Positions 17,431 to 25,531 of a stretch of DNA of 64,000 nucleotides are shown here, in pieces (position 1 is the first letter of the stretch; each line of letters starts with the position of its first letter). Under the pieces are notes generated by a model that was not told the DNA's origin, ran no database searches, and worked only from the letters and a program-made list of their open reading frames with translations. The position numbers and the translations under genes are program-made. Source of the DNA: Rhodospirillales bacterium (lineage in GTDB: Bacteria > Pseudomonadota > Alphaproteobacteria > Rhodospirillales > UBA2165); NCBI GenBank assembly GCA_022823235.1, contig JAJDXO010000011.1, positions 100,434-164,433 on the forward strand. Direction: 5' to 3'.

Positions 17431-18252
17431 GTGAGCACGTCCAACGGCACCAATCGGCGGGTCACCATACCCGATATCATATCCCGCAAGGGCGGTGAGC
17501 CGATCGTCTGCCTGACCGCATATTCGACGCCCATGGCCAAGCTGCTGGATCCTCACGTGGATCTGCTGCTGGTCGGCGATTCCATGGGCATGGCGCTCTA
17601 TGGCATGGACAGCACGTTGGCGGTTACCCTTGATATGGCGATCGCCCACGGCGCGGCGGTGGTCCGCGGCAGCAAGCGTGCCTGCGTCATCGTCGATATG
17701 CCGTTCGGCACCTACGAGGAATCGCCGCCGGCGGCGTTCCGGAATTGCACCCGGGTGATGGCCGAAACCGGCTGTGCCGGCATCAAGATCGAAGGCGGCG
17801 CCGAAATGGCGCCGACGGTAGGGTTTCTCGTTGAACGGGGCATTCCCGTCATGGGGCACGTTGGCTTGATGCCCCAATCGGTTCACGCCGCCGGAGGATT
17901 TAGATCGCAAGGCCGGGATGAAGAAACGGCCAACAAAATCGTGGCCGATGCCAAGGCAATTTCAGAGGCCGGTGCGTTTTCCATCGTCATCGAGGGTGTC
18001 GTCGAGCATCTCGGCAGGACCATCACCGAATCCATCCCGACGGTCACCATCGGAATTGGCGCCTCCGCCACATGCGACGGCCAGGTGCTGGTCACCGAGG
18101 ATGCGGTTGGCATGTTCAACGATTTCACCCCCAAGTTCGTGAAGCGCTTTGCCGAGGTGGGGGACGTGATCGGTCAAGCCGCCGCTGACTATGCGGCCGA
18201 GGTCAAGGCCCGCTCGTTCCCGGCCGACGAGCATACCTACGGCAAGAAATAG
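17431..18252 (+). CDS. panB: 3-methyl-2-oxobutanoate hydroxymethyltransferase
   Basis: Makes ketopantoate from 2-oxoisovalerate and methylene-tetrahydrofolate, the first step of pantothenate synthesis. 273 residues starting at a GTG (17431) six bases after GGAGG. Conserved parts: [16 protein letters not shown], the metal-binding [25 protein letters not shown], and GHVGLMPQS. The length is usual. panC follows 17 bases later, the standard panBC operon. Confidence 0.96.
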   Translation: MSTSNGTNRRVTIPDIISRKGGEPIVCLTAYSTPMAKLLDPHVDLLLVGDSMGMALYGMDSTLAVTLDMAIAHGAAVVRGSKRACVIVDMPFGTYEESPPAAFRNCTRVMAETGCAGIKIEGGAEMAPTVGFLVERGIPVMGHVGLMPQSVHAAGGFRSQGRDEETANKIVADAKAISEAGAFSIVIEGVVEHLGRTITESIPTVTIGIGASATCDGQVLVTEDAVGMFNDFTPKFVKRFAEVGDVIGQAAADYAAEVKARSFPADEHTYGKK

Positions 18253-18269
18253 GCGCTGGAACCCCCTCG

Positions 18270-19109
18270 ATGCGGATCGTCAGGACGGTTCAGGAACTCC
18301 GTCGGGAGGTCTCGGATTGGCGGCGCTCCGGCTTTTCCGTCGGATTGGTTCCGACCATGGGGGCCTTGCACGCCGGTCATTTTTCCCTAGTGGAGCGGGC
18401 AATCACGGAAACGGACCGCACCTGCGTCACCTTATTCGTCAATCCCAAGCAGTTTGGGCCTAACGAGGATTTCGAGGTTTATCCGCGGGACGAGGAAGCG
18501 GATGCGGAAGCGCTGCAAGACCGGGGGGCCAACCTCCTGTTCGCGCCGGGCATCGATGAAATGTACCCGGAAGGCAGCGCGACGAGCGTCTCGGTCGCTG
18601 GCCTCGGCGATATCCTGGAAGGCGAGTTTCGGCCCGGATTTTTCGCCGGAGTTGCGACGGTGGTCTCCAAGCTCCTCATTCAGTCGATGCCGCACCGGGC
18701 GTACTTCGGCGAAAAGGACTATCAGCAACTGTGCGTGATCCGGCGAATGAGCGCGGACCTTAATTTGCCCGTCGACATCGTCGGCTGTCCCATCGTTCGC
18801 GAGCCGGATGGTCTCGCGCTGTCATCACGGAACGCCTACCTCTCCGAAGAGGAGCGGGCCATTGCGCCGCGGCTGCAGGCGGCGCTGAAGTATGTCGCCG
18901 ATGTGGCGGGGTCGAAGGGCGACCACATGGACGCGGCACGGGGCGCGGCGGCGGAATTGGTCGAAGCGGGCTTCGCCTCGGTCGACTATCTCACCGTCCG
19001 GGACGCATCCTCGCTCGAACGGACCGACGACCCGTCGGCAAATTTGCGCGTACTCGCGGCGGCGTGGCTCGGCAAGACCCGGCTGATAGACAACGTGGCA
19101 GTCGGTTGA
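18270..19109 (+). CDS. panC: pantothenate synthetase (pantoate--beta-alanine ligase)
   Basis: Joins pantoate and beta-alanine with ATP. 279 residues. The nucleotide-binding HIGH-type motif is PTMGALHAGHFSLV (about 28-41), followed by TLFVNPKQFGPNEDF, the FAGVATVVSKLL stretch, YFGEKDYQQL, and the KMSKS-like REPDGLALSSRN. It is coupled to panB upstream. A panE-like reductase that could supply pantoate is found in the same window at 53004-54038, not in this operon. Confidence 0.96.
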   Translation: MRIVRTVQELRREVSDWRRSGFSVGLVPTMGALHAGHFSLVERAITETDRTCVTLFVNPKQFGPNEDFEVYPRDEEADAEALQDRGANLLFAPGIDEMYPEGSATSVSVAGLGDILEGEFRPGFFAGVATVVSKLLIQSMPHRAYFGEKDYQQLCVIRRMSADLNLPVDIVGCPIVREPDGLALSSRNAYLSEEERAIAPRLQAALKYVADVAGSKGDHMDAARGAAAELVEAGFASVDYLTVRDASSLERTDDPSANLRVLAAAWLGKTRLIDNVAVG

Positions 19110-19169
19110 GCATTTTCGGTTTTGATGCCGCCCAAGCGGACGTCACCGCATGTCGTACGCCGTGCCGGG

Positions 19170-20066
19170 TCACGATCGCTTGGTCGGCATCAAAACGCAG
19201 CCGAGAGCGACACACACCAGGATCAGCGCCACCGCTTCGCGCCAACCGACCGCCTCCCCCAGAACGACGCTGCCGCTGGCGACTCCGATGACCGGGATCA
19301 GCAGGGTCGAAACGCTGGAAACCGTGACCGGGGCGGAGGCGACGATTTTGAACCAGACGAACCAGCAGAAAACGATCGGTACGACGAGGATATAGATCAT
19401 CGTCCAGACGGCGGTCGTCGAGACCGGCTCCCAATGGGGCGACTCGATGACGAGGGCGATGATGGTCATCGGGAGGCCGCCGATCAGCAGTTGCCAGCCG
19501 GCGAGGGAAACCGGCGGGAGCTGCCAGTCCACCCGCTTCTGGACCACCGTCCCGGCGCCCCAGGAAAGGGCGGAGCCGAGCATCAATAGGGTGCCGAGGG
19601 GGGACGCGGCGAAGACACCGAGATCGCCGCCCAGCAGAACCGCGATCCCGACGATGCCGAAGGCCAGGCCGATATAGCGCTGAAGGCTCGGCCGTTCAGC
19701 CGTGAACAATATTCCGATCAGAACCGCCCACAACGGCATCGTGTAGGCGAGGATCGATGCGTGGCCGGAATTGACCAGTAACAGGCCAAAAGCGCTGAAG
19801 ATGTGCCAGCCGGTGATATTGAGCGCCGAGGCGAGCAGCAGCGGACCCCACTGCCCGCGTGGACGGGTCAGTTCTTCCTTCATGAGATAGCCGAGGCCGA
19901 ACAGGAAGACGGCTGCGGTGGGGGCAATCAGTCCACGAAAAGTCCAAGGCGGAATTTCGCTCAGCGCGATCTTGAGGATCGGCCATGATGTGCCCCAAAT
20001 GATGGTCAGCGCCGCCAGGTAGGCGAAGCCCGAGGCGGGGAGGGTGTCCTGTCGGGTCGGGCTCAT
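19170..20066 (-). CDS. EamA/DMT family transporter
   Basis: A 298-residue inner-membrane protein with about ten hydrophobic helices in two homologous halves. The first begins FAYLAALTIIWGTSWPILKIAL, the entry typical of EamA domains; the second half starts near VSLAGWQLLIGGLPM and ends with VTVSSVSTLLIPVIGVASGSVVLGE and WREAVALILVCVALGC. Such proteins export metabolites or amino acids; the substrate is not predictable. I chose the ATG at 20066; the upstream extension is hydrophilic and lacks a ribosome site. It converges on panC. Confidence 0.85.
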   Translation of the reverse strand: MSPTRQDTLPASGFAYLAALTIIWGTSWPILKIALSEIPPWTFRGLIAPTAAVFLFGLGYLMKEELTRPRGQWGPLLLASALNITGWHIFSAFGLLLVNSGHASILAYTMPLWAVLIGILFTAERPSLQRYIGLAFGIVGIAVLLGGDLGVFAASPLGTLLMLGSALSWGAGTVVQKRVDWQLPPVSLAGWQLLIGGLPMTIIALVIESPHWEPVSTTAVWTMIYILVVPIVFCWFVWFKIVASAPVTVSSVSTLLIPVIGVASGSVVLGEAVGWREAVALILVCVALGCVLMPTKRS

Positions 20067-20170
20067 CGGCAACAGGCGGCCATAGCCAGTGCCCGCCGCG
20101 ACCGCTTGTTCCGGCGTTGCGGGCCTCGTCCGATGCCCAGACATCGCACGTCGGCCCGCGCCTGCCCGGC

Positions 20171-20220
20171 TAACCGATGAGCGTCATCAAATTGATCCAA
20201 TTTGGCCAGAAACTGCTCTA
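20171..20220 (-). repeat. dispersed intergenic repeat, copy B
   Basis: Minus-strand copy of the repeat at 15180-15229: TAGAGCAGTTTCTGGCC, then AAATTGGATCAATTTGATG and CGCTCATCGG. The AAATTG/CAATTT arms around GAT can form a small hairpin. Its leading TAG is the stop codon of the lipoprotein gene at 20218-20808. Confidence 0.6.
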
Positions 20221-20808
20221 GTTGACGTAGAGGTGGACTTCGTTGGTGGTCGCCTGCGCCGAGGTCCGAGCCGAAATCTCGACCCGTTGGGGGGGAATGC
20301 CCATGCCTTGCAACGACCTGAGGACGTTCTCGGCGCTGCGGCGGACTCGATCGGAATTCAGCGCCTGACGGGCCTTGCCGCCGGACGCCGGCGCAACGGC
20401 GACTAGTTCAAAGGTTGCGTTGGGGCGGCGTTTCAATACGCGGCTGACCGCGTTGTAGAGGGGCTGTTCGTAGGCGATGTTTTCACGATCAAAGCGGATA
20501 ATCACCAGCGGCTTTCGGCCGGCGAAGGTGCCGCTGCTCGTTCCGGGGGTTACGCCCGGCGCCTCGATATTCGTGGTTCCCGGCTGGGGCGGGGTCGGCG
20601 CGGTTACCTGTGGCGCAGGTGCCGGCTCAGGTGCCGGTGCCGGTGCGCTTGGGGCTTGCGCGGGCGTTTGAGCCTGTTGGGTCGGCTGACCTCCTCCGGC
20701 GGGGTCTTCGCCGGTTAGCGATGGCCAGAGGGTGTCCAAAGCAAATGAACATCCCCCGAGAAATAGGGCCGCACCAACAATAATCGGCCGAATCGTCTTT
20801 GAATCCAT
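20218..20808 (-). CDS. lipoprotein with proline-rich linker and OmpA-like C-terminal domain
   Basis: A 196-residue protein from the ATG at 20808. A signal sequence ends with the lipobox LGGC (Cys near residue 19), followed by a Pro/Ala/Gln-rich linker (about residues 35-85) and a C-terminal domain starting KPLVIIRFDRENIAYEQPLYNAVS. That domain has the strand-helix-strand order, the pairwise PNATFELVAVAPASG, and the NSDRVRRSAENVLRSLQGMGI..RVEIS segment of the OmpA/MotB peptidoglycan-binding fold, but the usual NxxLSxxRA is changed to LNSDRVRRSA. An envelope tether is plausible; exact role unknown. Confidence 0.65.
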   Translation of the reverse strand: MDSKTIRPIIVGAALFLGGCSFALDTLWPSLTGEDPAGGGQPTQQAQTPAQAPSAPAPAPEPAPAPQVTAPTPPQPGTTNIEAPGVTPGTSSGTFAGRKPLVIIRFDRENIAYEQPLYNAVSRVLKRRPNATFELVAVAPASGGKARQALNSDRVRRSAENVLRSLQGMGIPPQRVEISARTSAQATTNEVHLYVN

Positions 20809-21078
20809 CGCGCCATGTACCTTGGTGGTGATCAAAAATACGGATAAATCAACAGATTGGACACAGGAATTACCTGTCCCCATATATTTTTCAAGAGTCT
20901 ACTCAGTGCCCGATTCAGCCGCAAGCGTCGAACCGAACCCCTCGATAACGCCTGAATGGCGGCGCCCGAGACAGGTCAAGGCGGACTCGTTGGAGACTTG
21001 CAGTGGCGCGCCGATTTCAATAGTGTCCGGCTCCCGTCGGCGGCGCCTGATGCCGCTTGACGCCGCATGACGTCCATG

Positions 21079-21155
<77 letters not shown>

Positions 21156-21161
21156 TTCCGT

Positions 21162-22190
21162 CTAATCTTTGTCCGAGACGCCGGCTTCGGCGAACGTCGA
21201 CATGCCGGTATGGCAGGCCACGGCGGCTTTCAGCACATTGAGGGCGAGGGCGGCGCCCGAGGCCTCGCCCAAACGCATTCCCAGATTTACCAGTGGTTTC
21301 TGTCCCAGGTAATCCAATAGCAGGGTGTGTCCGGGCTCCGCCGAGACATGTCCGGTCAGGCAATGGTCCAGGACGGTCGAGTTGACGGCGTGGAGCGCCG
21401 CGGCTGCTGCTGCCGTCACATACCCGTCCAAGACCACCGGCACACGATGAAGGCGGGCCGCGAGTATCGCGCCCGCCAACGCCGCCAGTTCCCGGCCGCC
21501 CAAGTGGCGCAGAATTTCAAGCCCATCGGTCATGGCGGCCCGGTGCCGTTCGACGCTTTCGGCGACAACGCCGATTTTCCTGTCCAGCGCGGCATCGGCG
21601 ACCCCGGTTCCGGGGCCTACCCAATCGGCCGCGGCCCGGCCGCATGCCGCGTGCACAATGGCGGCCGCCGAGGTGGTATTCCCGATTCCCATCTCGCCGA
21701 GCGCCACCGCATCCCACTTGGGGTCGACGGCTTCCATCCCCGTGCCGAAGGCGTTGACGCACTCCCTTTCGCTCATCGCGGGCCGCTGGGAAAAGTCTTC
21801 GGTCGGCCGGTCAAGATCCATATCGATGACCGAAAGATCGGCCCCCGCGACATCCGACAGTTGGTTGATCGCGGCGCCGCCGGCGGCGAAGTTCGCCACC
21901 ATCTGAACCGTCACCTCGCTCGGAAACGCCGAAACGCCCTGAGCCGTCACCCCATGATTGCCGGCGAACACCAGCACGCCGGGCCGGTCCAGCGTGGGCG
22001 GGTGCCGGCCCTGCCAGCCGCTGAGCCACGAGGCGATGTCCTCCAATCGGCCGAGCGAGCCGGGTGGTTTGGTCAATTGGGGTTCTCGCGCCGCCGCCGC
22101 CGCTTGCGCCGTCAAATCCACGGTGGGCAGACGGGTCAGAAGGGATCTGATGTCGTCGAAATTCCGGGGACGGGAGAAAGGCGGGGTCAT
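21162..22190 (-). CDS. cobT: nicotinate-nucleotide--dimethylbenzimidazole phosphoribosyltransferase
   Basis: Makes alpha-ribazole phosphate, the activated lower ligand of cobalamin (called cobU in Pseudomonas denitrificans nomenclature). 342 residues from the ATG at 22190. Typical segments: TKPPGSLGRLEDIASWL, VFAGNHGVTAQGVSAFP, FAAGGAAINQL, ALGEMGIGNTTSAAA, and the C-terminal YLGQKPLVNLGMRLGEASGAAL with the catalytic Glu region. It is transcribed divergently from cobS with a 92-base gap, so both may share a control region. Confidence 0.95.
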   Translation of the reverse strand: MTPPFSRPRNFDDIRSLLTRLPTVDLTAQAAAAAREPQLTKPPGSLGRLEDIASWLSGWQGRHPPTLDRPGVLVFAGNHGVTAQGVSAFPSEVTVQMVANFAAGGAAINQLSDVAGADLSVIDMDLDRPTEDFSQRPAMSERECVNAFGTGMEAVDPKWDAVALGEMGIGNTTSAAAIVHAACGRAAADWVGPGTGVADAALDRKIGVVAESVERHRAAMTDGLEILRHLGGRELAALAGAILAARLHRVPVVLDGYVTAAAAAALHAVNSTVLDHCLTGHVSAEPGHTLLLDYLGQKPLVNLGMRLGEASGAALALNVLKAAVACHTGMSTFAEAGVSDKD

Positions 22191-22282
22191 GGTGTCTTGA
22201 TGTCGGGTGGGGAAATATCGGGCGGCACTATATACTGGGCGGATGAGATCGCGCACGCCACATATTGGACCCCCGGTGTTCC

Positions 22283-23086
22283 ATGCCGGCTGACGAGCAG
22301 ACCCCTTACGATTCAGGCAAGCCGGGGCCGCTCCGGGAATGGCTGGACGACTTGCGCGTCGCGGCTGGTCTCCTGAGCGCCATTCCCATCCCTTTGCCGC
22401 CGCGGGACCGGGTCGAGATCGCGCGGTCGGCCCGGCTTTTCTCGCTCATCGGCCTGATCATCGGCCTAGCCGGCGCCGTGGTCTTGGCGCTGATGAATTG
22501 GATCGGCCTGCCGGCGGCGGTGGCCGTGCCGGTTGCCCTTGGGTCCATGGTATTGGTGACCGGCGGCCTGCATGAGGACGGGTTGGCGGACCTCTGCGAC
22601 GGTTTCGGCGGAGGCCACACTAAGGAAGATATTCTCCGCATCATGCGGGATAGCAGAATCGGCACGTACGGTGTGCTGGGCCTAATCTTCGTCATCGGCA
22701 TAAAGTGGGCATCGTTGGCGGTGGTCGCCGAGACCTCCCTGAGCGCGGCGGTCTGGGCGGTCATCGGCGCGGCGGCGCTGTCACGCGGCCTCTTGCCGCC
22801 GATAATGCATCATGTTCCCCATGCCCGCGAAGACGGTCTGAGCGTCGCCGCCGGGCAGCCCGGCTTCGGACACGCCATGACGGCATTGGGGTTTGGCGTC
22901 TTGGTGGTCTTGGTGGCTTTCGGTTTTTGGTTCGGCCTGTTGGTCACCATCGTTTCACTGGCTGTGGTGATTGGACTGATTGCCTGGACAAGCCGCTGGC
23001 TGGGCGGGCAGACCGGCGACGTGCTCGGCGCGTCTCAGCAGGCCGCCGAGACCGTCATCTTTGTCCTGGCGGCGGCGGCTCTCTGA
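22283..23086 (+). CDS. cobS: adenosylcobinamide-GDP ribazoletransferase (cobalamin synthase)
   Basis: Membrane enzyme that joins adenosylcobinamide-GDP to alpha-ribazole (cobV in the alternative naming). 267 residues with several hydrophobic helices. The diagnostic GGLHEDGLADLCDGFGGGHTKEDILRIMRDSRIGTYG region carries the acidic metal-binding motif, and the entry AAGLLSAIPIPLP is typical. The start at 22283 gives the usual length. Its TGA overlaps the next ATG by one base (TGATG), indicating translational coupling to the phosphatase. Confidence 0.95.
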   Translation: MPADEQTPYDSGKPGPLREWLDDLRVAAGLLSAIPIPLPPRDRVEIARSARLFSLIGLIIGLAGAVVLALMNWIGLPAAVAVPVALGSMVLVTGGLHEDGLADLCDGFGGGHTKEDILRIMRDSRIGTYGVLGLIFVIGIKWASLAVVAETSLSAAVWAVIGAAALSRGLLPPIMHHVPHAREDGLSVAAGQPGFGHAMTALGFGVLVVLVAFGFWFGLLVTIVSLAVVIGLIAWTSRWLGGQTGDVLGASQQAAETVIFVLAAAAL

Positions 23087-23703
23087 TGGGCAGCCGTACG
23101 TGGTGGTGGATTCGGCATGCGCCCGTGACCGGAGACGCGCGGCTGTGCATCAACGGCCGGAACGATCCCGAGTGCGATCTATCGAATGAGGAAACAATCG
23201 TGGCTTGCGCCCGCTGCCTTCCGGAGGACGCCACGTGGGTCGCCACCGGGCTGAGCCGGACCGAGCAGACCGCGTCGGCGCTCCGGGCGGCCAAGGACCG
23301 CCCGGCGCGGCTGGAAACGGTTCCCGCCTTGATGGAACAGGATTTCGGTGAGTGGGAGGGGCGGCGCTGGAGCGATCTTGCCAGACAGGAAGGCTTCGAA
23401 TTCTGGAACGATCCCATTGGCACCGCGCCGCCAGGCGGTGAGAGCTACGCCGAAATGACGAAACGGGTTGCGGGCGCAATTGCCGATGTGGGAAATCAAT
23501 TCCCCGACGGCGATTTAATTCTCGTGGCCCATGCCGGGCCCATCCGGGCCGCGTTGGTCATCGCCAAGCCGGTTACCCTCGGCGAATCGCTCGCCTTGGA
23601 GGTGGATCCTCTGTCAATCACGCGGATCCGAGAAACGGGCGATACGGATGGCTGGCAAGTCGTCGGAATCAACGAAGCTCCGGGCGTTCTGGTCTCCGCC
23701 TGA
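23086..23703 (+). CDS. cobC: histidine phosphatase, probable alpha-ribazole-phosphate phosphatase
   Basis: A 205-residue phosphoglycerate-mutase-like phosphatase. The phospho-His motif is WIRHAPVTGDARLCING (RHA instead of the common RHG), the proton-donor region is EQDFGEWEGRRWSDL, and the second His is in VAHAGPIRA. Coupling to cobS and position in the lower-ligand module support dephosphorylation of alpha-ribazole phosphate or cobalamin phosphate; without context it would only be called a histidine phosphatase. The symbol follows the Salmonella usage and should not be confused with the P. denitrificans CobC aminotransferase. Confidence 0.85.
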   Translation: MGSRTWWWIRHAPVTGDARLCINGRNDPECDLSNEETIVACARCLPEDATWVATGLSRTEQTASALRAAKDRPARLETVPALMEQDFGEWEGRRWSDLARQEGFEFWNDPIGTAPPGGESYAEMTKRVAGAIADVGNQFPDGDLILVAHAGPIRAALVIAKPVTLGESLALEVDPLSITRIRETGDTDGWQVVGINEAPGVLVSA

Positions 23704-23729
23704 ACTCTTTGCGCCGGCCGAATCCGCGT

Positions 23730-23895
23730 GATAGCGTCTCAAAATCCCGCCGGGACAGGGAAGCCGGTGCAATTCCGGCGCTGCCCCCGCAACTGTGACG
23801 TGCTTGGTCCACACCCATCGGCGTTTTGCCGATGAGCCACTGGCATCGGCCGGGAAGGCGTTTGGACCAAATAGCACCAGCCAGGAGACCTCCCC
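23730..23895 (+). promoter_or_regulatory. cobalamin riboswitch upstream of cobU-cobW-cobN-cobO-cobQ
   Basis: The aptamer is recognisable from end to end: AGGGAAGCCGGTGCAATTCCGGC, then GCTGCCCCCGCAACTGT, the GCCACTGG core (about 23836-23843), GGGAAGGC, and the closing AGCCAGGAGACC (B12 box side). CCTCCCC at 23889-23895 is complementary to the ribosome site GGAGGAGG at 23927-23934, so translational repression of cobU upon adenosylcobalamin binding is plausible; no T-run terminator follows. A weak promoter-like pair TTGCGC/TAGCGT lies at 23709-23737. Confidence 0.93.
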
Positions 23896-23939
23896 GGCGC
23901 GGCGGACACGGACCATCCCCTCGGGTGGAGGAGGACTGC

Positions 23940-24479
23940 ATGCCGGAAACTCCCGGCTCAAACGGATTAGAGGGCACGACGTTGGTGCTTGGCGGCGCCA
24001 AGTCGGGCAAGAGCTTGTACGCCGAGAGCCTGATCGAAGCCGCGGGCGGCGGTATCTATTTGGCGACCGCGACGGCCGGCGATGAAGAAATGCGCCGCAA
24101 GATCGCCGCGCACCGCGATCGACGAGGCGACGGTTGGGAGACGATCGAGGAACCGTTGGATGTTGCAGCCGCCCTGGCCCGGCTGGCGGGCGATGGACGG
24201 CAACAGCCCGTTCTGCTCGATTGCCTGACCCTTTGGCTATCCAACCTGATGCACGCTGGGAGCGACATTGACCGGTCGACCAATGAGCTCGAAACGGCGC
24301 TTCGCGCAGCGCCGTTTCCGGTGGTGACCGTAAGCAACGAAGTTGGCGGCGGGATCATCCCCGACACCGAACTCGGCCGGACATTCATGAATCGCGCCGG
24401 CATTCTCAACCAACGCATCGCCCAAGCTTCGGATCATGTAATCCTGGTGACGGCGGGCATTCCGCAAGCACTGAAATAG
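23940..24479 (+). CDS. cobU: adenosylcobinamide kinase / adenosylcobinamide-phosphate guanylyltransferase
   Basis: Bifunctional enzyme that phosphorylates adenosylcobinamide and adds GMP (cobP in the alternative naming). 179 residues, start at 23940 five bases after GGAGGAGG. Walker A GGAKSGKS is at residues 18-25; YLATATAGDEEMRRKIAAHRDRRGDGWETIEEP carries the guanylylated His region; VLLDCLTLWLSNLM and VSNEVGGGIIP are typical. It is the first gene after the riboswitch and is followed by cobW after 11 bases. Confidence 0.96.
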   Translation: MPETPGSNGLEGTTLVLGGAKSGKSLYAESLIEAAGGGIYLATATAGDEEMRRKIAAHRDRRGDGWETIEEPLDVAAALARLAGDGRQQPVLLDCLTLWLSNLMHAGSDIDRSTNELETALRAAPFPVVTVSNEVGGGIIPDTELGRTFMNRAGILNQRIAQASDHVILVTAGIPQALK

Positions 24480-24490
24480 GCTGGAAGAAG

Positions 24491-25528
24491 ATGTCCCAGG
24501 AAGCACGCACGCCCGTCACCGTCGTCACCGGATTTCTTGGCGCCGGCAAAACCAGCCTGATCCGGCATCTGCTGGAAAATGCAAAGGGCAAACGCCTGGC
24601 GCTGATCATCAACGAGTTCGGCGATCTCGGGGTCGATGGGGAGATTCTCAAGGGATGCGGCGACGACACCTGCCGGGAAGAGGATGTCATGGAACTGACC
24701 AACGGTTGCCTATGTTGCACCGTGGCGGATGATTTCATTCCGACCCTTGAAACTCTCCTGGACCGGGACGACAAGCCCGATCACATCGTCATCGAGACTT
24801 CGGGCCTGGCGTTGCCCAAGCCTCTGGTCAAGGCGTTTCAATGGCCGGAAATCAAGTCGCGCACCACGGTCGACGGAATCGTGACGGTGGTTGACGGCCC
24901 GGCGGTCAGGTCGGGGCTGTTCGCCGACGATCCTGAGTTGGTGGCCCGCCAGCGGGAGGAGGACGAGGCTGTAGACCATGAAAGCCCGCTTGAGGAGCTG
25001 TTCGAGGATCAGCTCAAATGCGCCGATTTGGTGGTCCTCGGCAAAGCGGATCTGATTGACGATCACGATGCCGACGAAGTGTTGGAGGTCATCCGCCGGG
25101 AGGCGCGTCCGGCGGTGAAGACGTTGTCGGCCAGCCATGGCCGGCTCGATCCGGCGTTGGTGCTTGGCATCGCCGCCGCCGCCGAGGACGATTTGGACAG
25201 CCGGCCGTCACACCACGATTCCGAGGATGACCACGACCACGATGATTTCGACAGCGTCGTCCTGCCGGCGCCGGAAACGCCCGATCCCGAATACCTGGCG
25301 TCCCGGGTCGGGAAGGCTCTCGCCCTCGACGGCGTTCTGCGGGTCAAGGGTGTGTGCGCGGTGGCCGGCAAGTCGGCGCGTTTGGTGGTGCAGGGGGTTG
25401 GACCGCGGGTCGATCACTATTATGACCGGCCGTGGCGTGAAGACGAAACGCGCGCGGGACAGCTGGTCGTGATCGGGCTGAAGGGGACCGACTTCGAGGC
25501 GGCCGCAAAGACCCTGGGTACGGTCTGA
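24491..25528 (+). CDS. cobW: CobW, COG0523 GTPase of the cobalamin cluster
   Basis: A 345-residue G3E-family GTPase believed to deliver metal, in this setting cobalt, to the cobaltochelatase. Walker A GFLGAGKTSL is near residue 14, NEFGDLGVDGE is the switch region, and NGCLCC is the conserved metal-binding CxCC motif. A His/Asp-rich stretch (HHDSEDDHDHDD, about 235-248) before the C-terminal domain could also bind metal. Four codons' worth of spacing separates it from cobU and only three bases from cobN, matching the common cobW-cobN order. Confidence 0.95.
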   Translation: MSQEARTPVTVVTGFLGAGKTSLIRHLLENAKGKRLALIINEFGDLGVDGEILKGCGDDTCREEDVMELTNGCLCCTVADDFIPTLETLLDRDDKPDHIVIETSGLALPKPLVKAFQWPEIKSRTTVDGIVTVVDGPAVRSGLFADDPELVARQREEDEAVDHESPLEELFEDQLKCADLVVLGKADLIDDHDADEVLEVIRREARPAVKTLSASHGRLDPALVLGIAAAAEDDLDSRPSHHDSEDDHDHDDFDSVVLPAPETPDPEYLASRVGKALALDGVLRVKGVCAVAGKSARLVVQGVGPRVDHYYDRPWREDETRAGQLVVIGLKGTDFEAAAKTLGTV

Positions 25529-25531
25529 TCC

